A stretch of DNA of 64,000 nucleotides from Pseudomonas sp. B21-015. GTDB lineage: Bacteria > Pseudomonadota > Gammaproteobacteria > Pseudomonadales > Pseudomonadaceae. Of this stretch, positions 55,024-63,990 are shown piece after piece (position 1 is the first letter of the stretch; each line of letters begins with the position of its first letter). The notes beneath the pieces were generated by a model. It ran no database searches, was not told the origin of the DNA, and saw nothing but the letters and a program-made list of their open reading frames with translations. The position numbers and the translations under genes were made by a program. Location of the stretch: the NCBI RefSeq assembly GCF_024749285.1, contig NZ_CP087196.1:1798001-1862000 (forward strand). The letters run 5' to 3'.

Positions 55024-55911
55024 TTACCTTTCCGTCAGCGGTAAGCGGGCCGGTTTTTCGAAGTCCAGCACCCATTGCGCAAGCGCTCTGGGGGCTGGTT
55101 TGCCAGGGTGATCGAAAAACACGAATTCGGTGGTCAGCGAGGCATATGAACCACTCAGGAAATATGTTTGCACCTGGTCACTGCGGCAGCACGAATCGAC
55201 CAGTGACAACGGCACCAGGGCAACGCCCACGCCGTTGATCACATTAGAAAACAACAGCGGATAAGAGCCACACTCGATGATTTTTTCCGGGGTGATATTG
55301 CCCATCATGAATAGTTCGTCGAGATTACGTTGCGAAGCGCTGCGCCGGCTGTTGACCAGGAACACTTGGCCACTGAACGCTTTCAGGTCCTGGATGGCGG
55401 GGTGTGCTGCGCTGTAGATCAAGGCCAGCGGATCGTTGAACAGCGTTACCCGGCGATAATGCGAAGGTGCAAAGCCTGCGCCGACAATCACTGCGTCGAG
55501 CTTGCCGGCCTCAAGATCCTTGAGCAGCGACTGTGTATTTCCAATGCTGACATCCACTGCCAGCCCGTCGGGATTGGCAACGATGCTTTGCAACAGGCTC
55601 TGGCGAGTAATAGTGAGGTTTTCGATGACCCCCAAACGCACCCGTGTTTCGGTTTTTGTCTGGCTCAGGCTGGCTTGAGCGCGAGCAACCAGTTCGAGGA
55701 TTTGTGAGGCGTAGGCATAGAGCTCCTTGCCTGGCGCCGTCATCGTGATACCGCGACCGGAGCGTTCAAACAGCTTGGTATCGAGCCGTGATTCGAGTGT
55801 CTTGATGCGGAAGGAAATACTGGATTGAGCGCGGTTTAACCTGATCGCTGCCTGTGTGACGCTGCCGTAGTCAACAATCGCTTTGAAAGCGTCCAGTTCA
55901 GCAATTTCCAT
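55024..55911 (-). CDS. LysR-family regulator
   Basis: 295 residues. Winged helix AELDAFKAIVDYGSVTQAAIRLNRAQSSISFRIKTLESRLDTKLFERSGRGITMTAPG, then the effector domain RVRLGVIENLTITRQSLLQSIVAN ... LDAVIVGAGFAPSHYRRVTLFNDPLALIYS ... GVGVALVPLSLVDSCCRSDQVQ. It is convergent with the three-gene operon (16 bases between stops), so it does not share a divergent promoter; regulation of that operon through the dyad at 51770 is possible but unproven. Start 55911; in-frame codons upstream to 56076 are not supported. Confidence 0.9.
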   Translation of the reverse strand: MEIAELDAFKAIVDYGSVTQAAIRLNRAQSSISFRIKTLESRLDTKLFERSGRGITMTAPGKELYAYASQILELVARAQASLSQTKTETRVRLGVIENLTITRQSLLQSIVANPDGLAVDVSIGNTQSLLKDLEAGKLDAVIVGAGFAPSHYRRVTLFNDPLALIYSAAHPAIQDLKAFSGQVFLVNSRRSASQRNLDELFMMGNITPEKIIECGSYPLLFSNVINGVGVALVPLSLVDSCCRSDQVQTYFLSGSYASLTTEFVFFDHPGKPAPRALAQWVLDFEKPARLPLTER

Positions 55912-56118
55912 AGTCACGCACTCTTTGCTCCATAACGGGCCGAAGGTTTTCGGGCCGTGGCAGGACCTGCTTTGAGCCCTGCACCGCTCTATTCTGCATG
56001 TTGTACGGCTATTTCGTAATACTTGCTTACAAGTATTTAAGCGGGTGTTTAGTGAGGAACGCAATCGCCTCGGCAATAAACCGTTGCCAGGTAGCGACAG
56101 GCTTCAATTTCTATAAGC

Positions 56119-56156
56119 AAAAAAAGCCCCGCCTGGATCACCAGGCGGGGCTTTTT
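56119..56156. terminator. bidirectional terminator beside rne
   Basis: AGCCCCGCCTGG / CCAGGCGGGGCT, 12-bp stem, 4-base loop, with a long A-run upstream and TTTTT downstream. On the minus strand it closes rne 15 bases after its stop. Confidence 0.95.
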
Positions 56157-56170
56157 AGTGGCCGATGGAA

Positions 56171-59100
56171 TTAGACGAGGGGTTTAGGCTCGTGCTCTTT
56201 TTCCTGGGCTTGCTCGTGTTGCTCTACCGCTTCTTGAACGGAGCGCGGTGCTTCGTCGATCACGGATTCAGCCGGTTCGGCAGCGACTTCAGCGGCCGGG
56301 GCAGGGACTGCCTCGACGACTTCAGCAACAACCGGTGCTGGCTCGGCAGCGGCCGGAGCAGCAGCGGCAGCCAGTTCGGCTTCTTTCTGCAGACGCTCGG
56401 CTTCACGCTTGCGACGACGTACTTCACGCGGGTCGTTCGGCGCACGGCCACTTGGGGTCAGAGCGCTGACAGGGGCGGCTTCAGCCACCGGTGCAGCCTC
56501 TTCGGCAACAATCGGCGCTTCAACAACCGCTGGAGCAGGCTCGGCAGCAGCAGCCACAGGCTCGGAGACCATGGCTTCAGCAGCCGGAGCTTCAGCGACT
56601 GGCGCTGGAGCTTCGACCGCTACAGGTGGCTCGGCAACCCAGTTGAACGTGGTTTGTTCTTCGCGAGCTTCACGCACCGGTTCAGCCGGCGCTTCAACCA
56701 CAGGCTCGGTAGCAGCCACTGGTTCAGCGACGACGGCCGGTGCAGCGGCAGCTTCAACTTCAACTTCAGGCTGTGCTTCACGAACCGGTGCCACTTCGAT
56801 TTCCGGAGCGGCGGTGACGGCTACTGGCGTGGTCGCTTCAACCACTGGCGCTTCAACCGGAGCAGTTTCCAGTGTGGCGGCAGTGGCGCGTTCTGCTTGC
56901 TCGTTGGCTTGTGCTTCAGCAGGTGCGCTGATCACGGAGCTGGCAACGGCTGCGGTAACAGCCAGGCCGGCGGCCAGATCGGCAGCGCTTGGCGCTTCGG
57001 CGTTTTCAGCCGATTCGGACTCTTCCGAACCTTCGATCACGTTGCCATTGGCATCGCGTTGACGTTCACGACGGTTGCTGCGACGACGCTGGCCACGGGA
57101 GCGGCGGCGTGGACGATCGCCTTCGGCGCCTTCCTGACCGTCTTCCTGCAGTTGCTCTTCGTTGGCTGGCAACTCTTCTTCGGCAACGGCGGCAGCGGCT
57201 TGTTCGGTGCGTGGTTGACGTTCTTCACGCGGTGGGCGTGGAGCGCGTTCTTCGCGTGGCTGACGGGCCGGACGCTCTTCAGCGTTGGCAGCGGCGGCCG
57301 GAGCGGCATCCAGAGGCTCACGCAGTTCACGAACCGGGCGTTCTTCGCGCTCGCCACGAGGCTTGCGATCTTCACGCGGGGCGCGCGGTGCACGTTCTTC
57401 ACGAGGGGCGCGTGGTGCACGCTCTTCACGTGGAGCGCGTTCTTCGCGGGCGACTGCCGGAGCTTCTTCGCGGGCTTCGCGCGGCTCACGTGGTGCGCGT
57501 TCTTCACGCGGTGCACGTTCCTCACGAGGCTTGCGTTCATCATCGCGGCGACCGTTACGGTTGCGGCTCTGCTGACGACCGTTGCGACGCTCTTCGTTGC
57601 GAGCAGGGCGTTCGGTGACTGGCTTTTCAACCACAACCGGCGCGGCAGGCTCTTCCTTGGTCGCGAACAGGCTGACCAGCGACTTCACCAGGCCTTTGAA
57701 CAGGCTTGGCTCAGGCGCGGCGGCCGGTGCAGCCACCGGAGCGGCGACGACTTCGGTTGGAACCGGAGCGTTGGCGCGGGCCGGAGCGGTCTTGACCGCG
57801 GCTTCCTGGCGAACCAGGGTGCGGGTCGCGGCGGCTGGCTGGACTTCTTCGACTTCGGCAGCGGCGGCAGCGATTTCGTAGCTGGACTGGTTGATGCTGG
57901 CTTCCGGGCTGTCATCGCGCAGACGCTGAACTTCGAAGTGCGGCGTTTCGAGGTGATCGTTCGGCAGAATGACGATGCGGGCACGGGTGCGCAGTTCGAT
58001 CTTGGTGATCGAGTTGCGTTTTTCGTTGAGCAGGAACGCAGCCACCGGGATTGGCACTTGTGCGCGAACTTCGGCGGTACGGTCTTTCAGGGCTTCTTCT
58101 TCGATCAGGCGCAGAATCGCCAGCGACAGCGATTCAACGTCGCGGATGATGCCGGTGCCGTTGCAACGCGGGCAGACGATGCCACTGCTTTCGCCCAGCG
58201 ATGGACGCAGGCGCTGACGGGACATTTCCAGCAGGCCGAAGCGCGAGATGCGACCGACTTGCACGCGAGCGCGGTCGGCTTCCAGGCATTCGCGGACTTT
58301 CTCTTCCACGGCGCGCTGGTTCTTGGCAGGGGTCATGTCGATGAAGTCGATGACGATCAGGCCGCCGATGTCGCGCAGGCGCAACTGACGGGCGATTTCT
58401 TCGGCGGCTTCAAGGTTGGTCTGCAGGGCGGTTTCTTCGATGTCGCTGCCTTTGGTGGCGCGCGCCGAGTTGATGTCGATGGACACCAGGGCTTCAGTCG
58501 GATCGATGACGATGGAGCCGCCGGAAGGCAGTTCGACGACACGCTGGAAGGCGGTTTCGATCTGGCTTTCGATCTGGAAACGGTTGAACAGCGGAACGCT
58601 GTCTTCGTACAGCTTGATCTTGCTGGCGTACTGCGGCATCACCTGGCGAATGAAGGTCAGGGCTTCGTCCTGGGCTTCAACGCTGTCGATCAGCACTTCG
58701 CCGATGTCCTGGCGCAGGTAATCGCGGATGGCGCGGATGATCACGTTGCTTTCCTGGTAGATCAGGAATGGCGCGGAACGATCCAGCGAAGCTTCTTTGA
58801 TGGCGGTCCACAGTTGCAGCAGGTAGTCGAGGTCCCACTGCATTTCTTCGCTGCTGCGGCCAAGGCCGGCAGTGCGAACGATCAGACCCATGTCGGCCGG
58901 GGCAACCAGGCCGTTCAGGGCTTCACGCAGTTCGTTGCGCTCTTCACCTTCGATGCGACGGGAGATACCGCCGGCACGCGGGTTGTTCGGCATCAGCACC
59001 AGGTAACGACCGGCCAGGCTGATGAAGGTGGTCAGGGCGGCGCCCTTGTTGCCACGTTCTTCTTTTTCGACCTGAACGATGACTTCCTGGCCTTCGCTCA

Positions 59101-59374
59101 GGACGTCCTTGATGTTGACGCGGCCTTCGGGGGCTTTCTTGAAGTATTCGCGGGAGATTTCTTTGAGGGGCAGGAAGCCGTGGCGCTCAGAGCCGAAATC
59201 GACAAAGGCAGCCTCGAGGCTTGGTTCGATGCGAGTAATCCGGCCTTTATAGATGTTGGCCTTCTTCTGCTCGCGTGCACCGGATTCGATGTCCAGGTCG
59301 TAGAGGCGCTGGCCATCTACCAGTGCAACACGCAACTCTTCGGGTTGAGTTGCGTTAATCAGCATTCTTTTCAT
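56171..59374 (-). CDS. rne: ribonuclease E
   Basis: 1067 residues. The catalytic half has the S1 domain ([29 protein letters not shown] ... [22 protein letters not shown]), the 5'-sensor, and DNase-I-like catalytic region ([62 protein letters not shown]) holding the two metal-binding Asp. The Zn-link CPRCNGTG joins it to the scaffold. The C-terminal half is disordered and begins with a long Arg/Glu/Pro repeat tract ([16 protein letters not shown]), then an Ala/Val/Glu/Pro-rich region and ends EHEPKPLV. It is the mRNA decay/degradosome organiser. Start 59374 (MKRMLINA). Confidence 0.97.
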   Translation of the reverse strand: MKRMLINATQPEELRVALVDGQRLYDLDIESGAREQKKANIYKGRITRIEPSLEAAFVDFGSERHGFLPLKEISREYFKKAPEGRVNIKDVLSEGQEVIVQVEKEERGNKGAALTTFISLAGRYLVLMPNNPRAGGISRRIEGEERNELREALNGLVAPADMGLIVRTAGLGRSSEEMQWDLDYLLQLWTAIKEASLDRSAPFLIYQESNVIIRAIRDYLRQDIGEVLIDSVEAQDEALTFIRQVMPQYASKIKLYEDSVPLFNRFQIESQIETAFQRVVELPSGGSIVIDPTEALVSIDINSARATKGSDIEETALQTNLEAAEEIARQLRLRDIGGLIVIDFIDMTPAKNQRAVEEKVRECLEADRARVQVGRISRFGLLEMSRQRLRPSLGESSGIVCPRCNGTGIIRDVESLSLAILRLIEEEALKDRTAEVRAQVPIPVAAFLLNEKRNSITKIELRTRARIVILPNDHLETPHFEVQRLRDDSPEASINQSSYEIAAAAAEVEEVQPAAATRTLVRQEAAVKTAPARANAPVPTEVVAAPVAAPAAAPEPSLFKGLVKSLVSLFATKEEPAAPVVVEKPVTERPARNEERRNGRQQSRNRNGRRDDERKPREERAPREERAPREPREAREEAPAVAREERAPREERAPRAPREERAPRAPREDRKPRGEREERPVRELREPLDAAPAAAANAEERPARQPREERAPRPPREERQPRTEQAAAAVAEEELPANEEQLQEDGQEGAEGDRPRRRSRGQRRRSNRRERQRDANGNVIEGSEESESAENAEAPSAADLAAGLAVTAAVASSVISAPAEAQANEQAERATAATLETAPVEAPVVEATTPVAVTAAPEIEVAPVREAQPEVEVEAAAAPAVVAEPVAATEPVVEAPAEPVREAREEQTTFNWVAEPPVAVEAPAPVAEAPAAEAMVSEPVAAAAEPAPAVVEAPIVAEEAAPVAEAAPVSALTPSGRAPNDPREVRRRKREAERLQKEAELAAAAAPAAAEPAPVVAEVVEAVPAPAAEVAAEPAESVIDEAPRSVQEAVEQHEQAQEKEHEPKPLV

Positions 59375-60016
59375 GTAGTACCGTCGGTTTCCGGGCTGCC
59401 GGAAACGGCGTTCGGCACACACGACTTCTCACGGTCGGTGTCAGGTGCGTCAGGAGTGGTTGGCCACTCCAGTGTCTAGCGAACCCCGGCCAATTGGGCC
59501 GGTGTCGCGACGTACGCGTCCTGCTTGCTGTGGCTACTTAAGCACTCAGTCAGGAGGAGGAATCAACCGGCGGCTGTGGACGAGATGAAGCGTCTTGATA
59601 AAGCCTATTGCTACACAGTCCAGCGGTTGTGCATCTCCACCCTACACGTATCCCTGATAATTCGGGTGCTGCCGCGCGCAGAATCCGCAGCGGGTTGGCA
59701 TTTACCGTGAGCTCCGAAAGGGGAGGTCACGCATCATGGCTAATTTAGGCGTTGTTTCCGAAGCCTTCGCTCGGGGTCGTTCGCAGCTGACTGCACTTTG
59801 TGAACTGGCCGTGAATATTTGCTCGGAAGGCGAGTGAAAACTCTGCTTTGCGGCATGATTCAGGCCTTATGTCACCTGCGCTTGTTACAACTGAAAACTC
59901 TGCCGTTACGTAGCGAAAGCCCCGTAGGACGGCCTCTCGTCCTCGTGAATTGCGTTGGTCAGGGCCGGTTTTTGACCGTTAGTCCGCTGTCCAGGCCACT
60001 TTTGGCGGCGTTCGCG
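59375..60016 (-). promoter_or_regulatory. long rne 5' leader
   Basis: From the predicted start site near 60010 to the rne ATG is about 0.64 kb without a supported gene on either strand. In E. coli the rne leader (about 0.36 kb) carries hairpins cleaved by RNase E for autoregulation; the same role is likely here by analogy. Short open frames inside it lack ribosome sites and coding character. Confidence 0.6.
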
Positions 60017-60045
60017 ACTATAGCAGCAATGATTAAGTGCTTCAA
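60017..60045 (-). promoter_or_regulatory. rne: rne promoter
   Basis: Minus-strand TTGAAG (60045-60040), exactly 17 bases, TATAGT (60022-60017): a good sigma-70 match. It is back-to-back with the rluC promoter. Confidence 0.8.
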
Positions 60046-60058
60046 TTCCATAAAAAAT

Positions 60059-60067
60059 TGTTATCAT
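60059..60067 (+). promoter_or_regulatory. rluC: extended -10 promoter of rluC
   Basis: TG-T-TATCAT (60059-60067) is an extended -10 element with no obvious -35. The normal start-site distance puts +1 at or one base before the A of the rluC ATG (60075), implying a leaderless message. No Shine-Dalgarno sequence exists upstream. Confidence 0.55.
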
Positions 60068-60074
60068 CCGCGCC

Positions 60075-61037
60075 ATGACGACTACTGCCCCTTCGACTCC
60101 AGGCGTACAACTGCTTGAGGTCTCGCCGGAATATGCCGGCCAACGTATTGATAATTTCCTTCTCGCTCGGCTCAAAGGCGTGCCCAAGACCTTGATTTAC
60201 CGCATTTTGCGCAAAGGCGAAGTGCGGGTGAACAAAGGTCGGATCAAGCCCGAATACAAGCTGCAGGCGGGCGATATCGTGCGCGTGCCGCCGGTTCGCG
60301 TGCCTGAGCGCGACGAGCCTGTGCCGCTGGCCCAGGGGTTGCTGCAGCGGCTCGAGGCTTCGATTGTGTACGAAGACAAGGCGCTGATCGTGATCAACAA
60401 GCCTTGCGGCATCGCGGTTCATGGTGGTAGCGGCCTGACTTACGGGGTGATCGAAGCCTTTCGTCAGCTGCGTCCCGATTGCAAGGAGCTCGAACTGGTT
60501 CACCGTCTCGACCGTGATACGTCCGGCCTGTTGATGATCGCCAAGAAGCGCAGCATGTTGCGCCACTTGCACACGGCATTGCGCGGCGATGGCGTCGATA
60601 AGCGATATATGGCGCTAGTCCGTGGTAACTGGGCGGCCTCGATCAAGCAGGTCCGTGCGTCGCTGGGCAAGAGTAATCTGCGCTCCGGCGAGCGCATGGT
60701 CGAGGTCGACGAGGAGGAGGGGAAGGAGTCCGTGACCGTGTTCAAGGTCCTGCGCCGCTTCGGCGACTTTGCCACCATGGTCGAGGCCAAGCCGATTACC
60801 GGCCGGACTCACCAGATCCGCGTCCATACTCTACATGCCGGGCATTGCATTGCCGGTGATACCAAGTACGGCGATGAGGGCTTCAGCAAGGAGATTCGCG
60901 ATCTGGGTGGCAAGCGCCTGTTCCTGCACGCCTACATGCTGACTGTACCGCTGCCGGACGGCGGAGAGCTGAAATTGCAGGCCCCTGTCGACGAGATGTG
61001 GGCCAGGACCGTGGAGCGATTGAGTGCACCCATCTGA
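60075..61037 (+). CDS. rluC: 23S rRNA pseudouridine synthase RluC
   Basis: 320 residues. The N-terminal S4 RNA-binding domain ([51 protein letters not shown]) is followed by the RluA-type catalytic domain with [16 protein letters not shown] (catalytic Asp), KRYMALVRG, and [26 protein letters not shown]. It modifies U955, U2504 and U2580 of 23S rRNA in E. coli. There is no ribosome site, so translation may start from a leaderless mRNA. It is divergent from rne, as in other gammaproteobacteria, and overlaps the HAD gene by 14 bases. Confidence 0.95.
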   Translation: MTTTAPSTPGVQLLEVSPEYAGQRIDNFLLARLKGVPKTLIYRILRKGEVRVNKGRIKPEYKLQAGDIVRVPPVRVPERDEPVPLAQGLLQRLEASIVYEDKALIVINKPCGIAVHGGSGLTYGVIEAFRQLRPDCKELELVHRLDRDTSGLLMIAKKRSMLRHLHTALRGDGVDKRYMALVRGNWAASIKQVRASLGKSNLRSGERMVEVDEEEGKESVTVFKVLRRFGDFATMVEAKPITGRTHQIRVHTLHAGHCIAGDTKYGDEGFSKEIRDLGGKRLFLHAYMLTVPLPDGGELKLQAPVDEMWARTVERLSAPI

Positions 61038-61686
61038 TTACAAACTGCTGATTTTCGATTGGGACGGTACGCTCGCAGACTCCATTGGTCGGATTGTCGA
61101 GGCAATGCACGTGGCGTCCGAGCGCTCCGGCTTCCCGTTACGCGATGATTTTGCCGTCAAAGGCATTATCGGACTCGGATTGCCGGAAGCGATTCGCACC
61201 TTGTATCCCGAGATCGGCGATGGCGAGCTGATGGCGTTCCGTGATTATTATGCGGAACACTACATTGCGGCGGAGGCTGTTCCTTCGCCGTTGTTCGAGG
61301 GCGTGCTCGAGTCGATGGAAGCGTTTCGTGCTGACGGCTATCACCTGGCGGTTGCCACCGGCAAGGCACGGCGTGGGCTGGACCGGGTGCTGAAAGCCCA
61401 TGGCTGGGAAGATTATTTTGATGTCACCCGTGCGGCCGATGAAACGGCCAGCAAGCCCCATCCGTTGATGCTTGAGCAAATCCTCGCCCATTGCGAGGTT
61501 CGCCCGGAGCAGGCGCTGATGGTCGGGGATTCGTCCTTCGATCTGCAGATGGCGCGCAATGCCGGCATGGATTCGGTGGCGGTCAGCTATGGCGCGCAAT
61601 CGATTGACGCGTTGAAACTGTTCGAGCCGCGACTGACCATTGATCGTTTTTCAGAATTGCATGCCTGGCTGAGTCAGCGGGCTTAA
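61024..61686 (+). CDS. HAD-family phosphatase (phosphoglycolate-type)
   Basis: 220 residues. HAD motif I is [13 protein letters not shown] (catalytic DxD), with a helical cap, motif II/III in [14 protein letters not shown], and motif IV in [27 protein letters not shown]. The GTG start at 61024 lies inside the end of rluC (14-base overlap). Likely a nucleotidase or phosphoglycolate phosphatase; exact substrate unknown. It corresponds in order to PA2974 of P. aeruginosa. Confidence 0.88.
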   Translation: MHPSDYKLLIFDWDGTLADSIGRIVEAMHVASERSGFPLRDDFAVKGIIGLGLPEAIRTLYPEIGDGELMAFRDYYAEHYIAAEAVPSPLFEGVLESMEAFRADGYHLAVATGKARRGLDRVLKAHGWEDYFDVTRAADETASKPHPLMLEQILAHCEVRPEQALMVGDSSFDLQMARNAGMDSVAVSYGAQSIDALKLFEPRLTIDRFSELHAWLSQRA

Positions 61687-61710
61687 CGGTTTTTTGCTGG
61701 GGTAAATGTC

Positions 61711-62700
61711 ATGACCGACGAATGGAAAGCGCCCGCCAAAGCGAGCGCAGAGAGCGGTGAAGAGAAAAGCTGGAAGCTGCTGGAAAAGGCTCTGCTGGCC
61801 AGTGTGCAGGAGCATCGCCGGTCCCGTCGCTGGGGGATTTTCTTCAAGCTGCTGACCTTTGCATATGTGTTGGTTGCGTTGTTCTTGTTCACGCCGCTGA
61901 TGGATGTGGAAAAAAGCGCTACTCGCGGTTCTGGTTACACGGCGCTGATCGATATAACCGGCATGATTGCCGAGAAAGAGCCGGCCAGTGCTGACAATAT
62001 CGTCGGCAGTCTGCGTGCGGCCTTCGAGGACAAGAAGGTCAAGGGTGTGATCCTGCGGATCAACAGCCCGGGCGGCAGTCCGGTGCAGTCGGGTTATGTC
62101 TACGACGAGATCCGTCGTTTGCGCGGCCTGCATCCGGATACCAAGGTTTACGCGGTGATCTCGGATCTGGGGGCTTCCGGTGCCTATTACATCGCCAGCG
62201 CGGCGGATCAGATCTACGCCGACAAGGCGAGTCTGGTGGGTTCCATTGGTGTGACGGCGGCGGGTTACGGTTTTGTCGGCACCATGGAGAAGTTGGGTGT
62301 CGAGCGTCGTACCTACACCTCCGGTGAGCACAAATCGTTCCTCGATCCGTTCCAGCCTCAGAAACCTGCGGAAACCGAATTCTGGCAGGGCGTGCTCGAT
62401 ACCACTCATCAGCAGTTCATCAGTAGCGTCAAGAAGGGGCGTGGCGATCGTCTCAAGGACAAAGAGCATCCGGAGTTGTTCTCCGGGCTGGTCTGGTCGG
62501 GTGAGCAGGCATTGCCGCTTGGCTTGATCGATGGTCTGGGGAATGCCAGTTCGGTGGCGCGTGACGTGATTGGTGAGAAAGAGATGGTGGACTTTACTAT
62601 CGAGGAGTCGCCGTTTGATCGCTTCTCGAAAAAGCTCGGTGCCAGCGTGGCTGAGCATTTGGCGATGTGGATGGGCTTCCAGGGGCCGTCGTTGCGTTGA
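61711..62700 (+). CDS. sppA: signal peptide peptidase SppA (S49)
   Basis: 329 residues, the short single-domain SppA. One membrane helix (FKLLTFAYVLVALFLFTPLMDV) is followed by the S49 protease: LIDITGMIAEKEPASADNIVGSLRAAFEDKKVKGVILRINSPGGSPVQSGYVYDEIRRLR, the catalytic Ser in GASGAYYIASAADQIYADKASLVGSIGV and the Lys in YTSGEHKSFLDPF. It degrades leftover signal peptides in the membrane. It is followed by a terminator. Confidence 0.93.
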   Translation: MTDEWKAPAKASAESGEEKSWKLLEKALLASVQEHRRSRRWGIFFKLLTFAYVLVALFLFTPLMDVEKSATRGSGYTALIDITGMIAEKEPASADNIVGSLRAAFEDKKVKGVILRINSPGGSPVQSGYVYDEIRRLRGLHPDTKVYAVISDLGASGAYYIASAADQIYADKASLVGSIGVTAAGYGFVGTMEKLGVERRTYTSGEHKSFLDPFQPQKPAETEFWQGVLDTTHQQFISSVKKGRGDRLKDKEHPELFSGLVWSGEQALPLGLIDGLGNASSVARDVIGEKEMVDFTIEESPFDRFSKKLGASVAEHLAMWMGFQGPSLR

Positions 62701-62718
62701 TCGCTTGGCTGCATATCG

Positions 62719-62744
62719 AAACCGGCCCTCGTGGCCGGTTTTTT
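62719..62744 (+). terminator. terminator after sppA
   Basis: AACCGGCC / GGCCGGTT stem with CTCGT loop and six T's. It ends the rluC-HAD-sppA transcript. Confidence 0.93.
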
Positions 62745-62775
62745 GTGCGAGCGCCAGCTGCTACACGGATACGGT

Positions 62776-63354
62776 TCAGGGAATCTGCACGCCTTCGGCC
62801 AACAACATGTCGACCAGGCGAATCAGCGGCAGGCCGATCAGGCTCGTGGCGTCAGGGCCTTCGGTGTTTTGAAACAGGCTCACCCCCAAACCTTCGGCCT
62901 TGAAGCTGCCAGCGCAGTCGTAGGGCTGTTCGGCGCGCAGGTAGCGTTCGATGCGTGCCGGGTCGAGCGCGCGCATGTGCACGGTAAAGGGTACGCAATC
63001 GACCTGGCAGTCGCCTGTCTGGCTGTTGAGCAGTGCCAGGCCGGTCAGGAAGGTCACGCTGGCGCCGCTGGATGCCAGCAGTTGTTCGCGGGCCTTTTCG
63101 AAGGTGTGAGGTTTGCCGATGATCCGCTCGCCAAGTACTGCGACCTGGTCCGAGCCGATGATCAGATGGGCGGGATGGCTGGCTGCCAGTGCGCGGGCTT
63201 TTTCTTCGGCGAGGCGTTTTACCAGTTCGATGGCTGACTCGTCGGGGCGATGGCTTTCGTCGATATCCGGCGAGCTGCAAGTAAACGGCAGCTGCAAGCG
63301 GGCCAGCAATTCCCGGCGATAAACCGAGCTTGAAGCGAGTAATAAAGGCAGCAT
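62776..63354 (-). CDS. maf: Maf/YceF nucleotide pyrophosphatase
   Basis: 192 residues. MLPLLLASSSVYRRELLARLQLPFTCSSPDIDE, the conserved catalytic region LIIGSDQVAVLGERIIGKPHTFEKAREQLLASSG, and CAGSFKAEGLGVSLFQNTEGPDATSLIGLPL identify a Maf protein of the YceF subtype, which in E. coli prefers m7GTP. It removes non-canonical NTPs. Start ATG 63354 is chosen because GGAG lies six bases ahead; ATG 63360 would directly abut that site. It is divergent from yceD, with the usual yceF/yceD-rpmF arrangement. Confidence 0.92.
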   Translation of the reverse strand: MLPLLLASSSVYRRELLARLQLPFTCSSPDIDESHRPDESAIELVKRLAEEKARALAASHPAHLIIGSDQVAVLGERIIGKPHTFEKAREQLLASSGASVTFLTGLALLNSQTGDCQVDCVPFTVHMRALDPARIERYLRAEQPYDCAGSFKAEGLGVSLFQNTEGPDATSLIGLPLIRLVDMLLAEGVQIP

Positions 63355-63422
63355 GCGCATCTCCAAAGGGCAGGGGCGAATTCTAGCGAGGCTTCCAAGT
63401 GACGGACAGGGCTGAATTTCCT

Positions 63423-63450
63423 TTGACATGGCCGGGGGCATCCCTATAAT
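63423..63450 (+). promoter_or_regulatory. consensus sigma-70 promoter of yceD-rpmF
   Basis: TTGACA (63423-63428), 16-base spacer, TATAAT (63445-63450): both hexamers perfect. The expected start point falls about 0-3 bases before the ATG at 63460, so the message should be leaderless or nearly so. Confidence 0.85.
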
Positions 63451-63459
63451 GCTGCGCCT

Positions 63460-63987
63460 ATGTTGAATGACCCGATTCCACCTCACGTTGACCCGCGCAA
63501 ATTGGCTGACCGTGGCACCACCCTTCAAGGTGAAATGCTGCTGGCCGATTTGGAGAGACTCTGCGACCCGCTTTCCGACAATGTCGGTACGGTGCAGGCT
63601 AAATTCGTTTTTGAACGAGATGAACGTAAGTCTGTGGTAATCCACAGCTTTATCGACACCGAAGTCAAAATGGTTTGCCAGCGTTGTCTTGAGCTGGTCA
63701 CCCTGCCGATCCATAGCGAATGCAGTTATGCTGTGGTGAAGGAGGGTGCGAATACCCAGTCGTTGCCGAAAGGTTATGACGTGCTGGAACTGGGCGAAGA
63801 TCCTTTGGATCTGCAGTCACTGATCGAGGAGGAGCTTCTGCTCGCCTTGCCCATTGTGCCTGCTCATCATCCGGAAGAATGCCAGCAGCCGGCGGGAGCA
63901 GATGAGCCCGAACCGAGCGAGGACGAGGTAACGCGGTCCAACCCGTTCAGTGTATTGGCGCAGTTAAAGCGTGACCCAAACGTTTAG
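63460..63987 (+). CDS. yceD: YceD/DUF177 protein, 23S rRNA accumulation factor
   Basis: 175 residues. An N-terminal MLNDPIPPHVDPRKLADRGTTLQGEM and the DUF177 core KFVFERDERKSVVIHSFIDTEVKMVCQRCLELVTLPIHSECSYAVV with a CxxC (CQRC) are seen, followed by the acidic tail DEPEPSEDEVTRSNPFSVLAQLKRD. It is placed upstream of rpmF in most proteobacteria and linked to 50S/23S assembly. No Shine-Dalgarno site precedes the ATG, matching the leaderless reading from the promoter. Confidence 0.93.
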   Translation: MLNDPIPPHVDPRKLADRGTTLQGEMLLADLERLCDPLSDNVGTVQAKFVFERDERKSVVIHSFIDTEVKMVCQRCLELVTLPIHSECSYAVVKEGANTQSLPKGYDVLELGEDPLDLQSLIEEELLLALPIVPAHHPEECQQPAGADEPEPSEDEVTRSNPFSVLAQLKRDPNV

Positions 63988-63990
63988 GAG
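63986..63990 (+). promoter_or_regulatory. ribosome-binding site of the next gene (expected rpmF)
   Basis: AGGAG overlaps the yceD stop, and the following ten bases reach the window end. In all relatives I know the next gene is rpmF (50S protein L32), whose ATG should begin immediately beyond position 64000. Confidence 0.7.

Noticed and set aside
56165..59479. A 1104-codon open frame on the + strand opposite rne
   Set aside because: It is antisense to a clear RNase E gene; the translation is Phe/Gly/Arg-rich low-complexity and reflects the GC-skewed codon use of rne. No ribosome site or motif.
59525..60118. Short + strand frames in the rne/rluC gap
   Set aside because: No ribosome sites, odd codon use, and one runs across the rluC promoter and start; the region is better explained as the rne leader.
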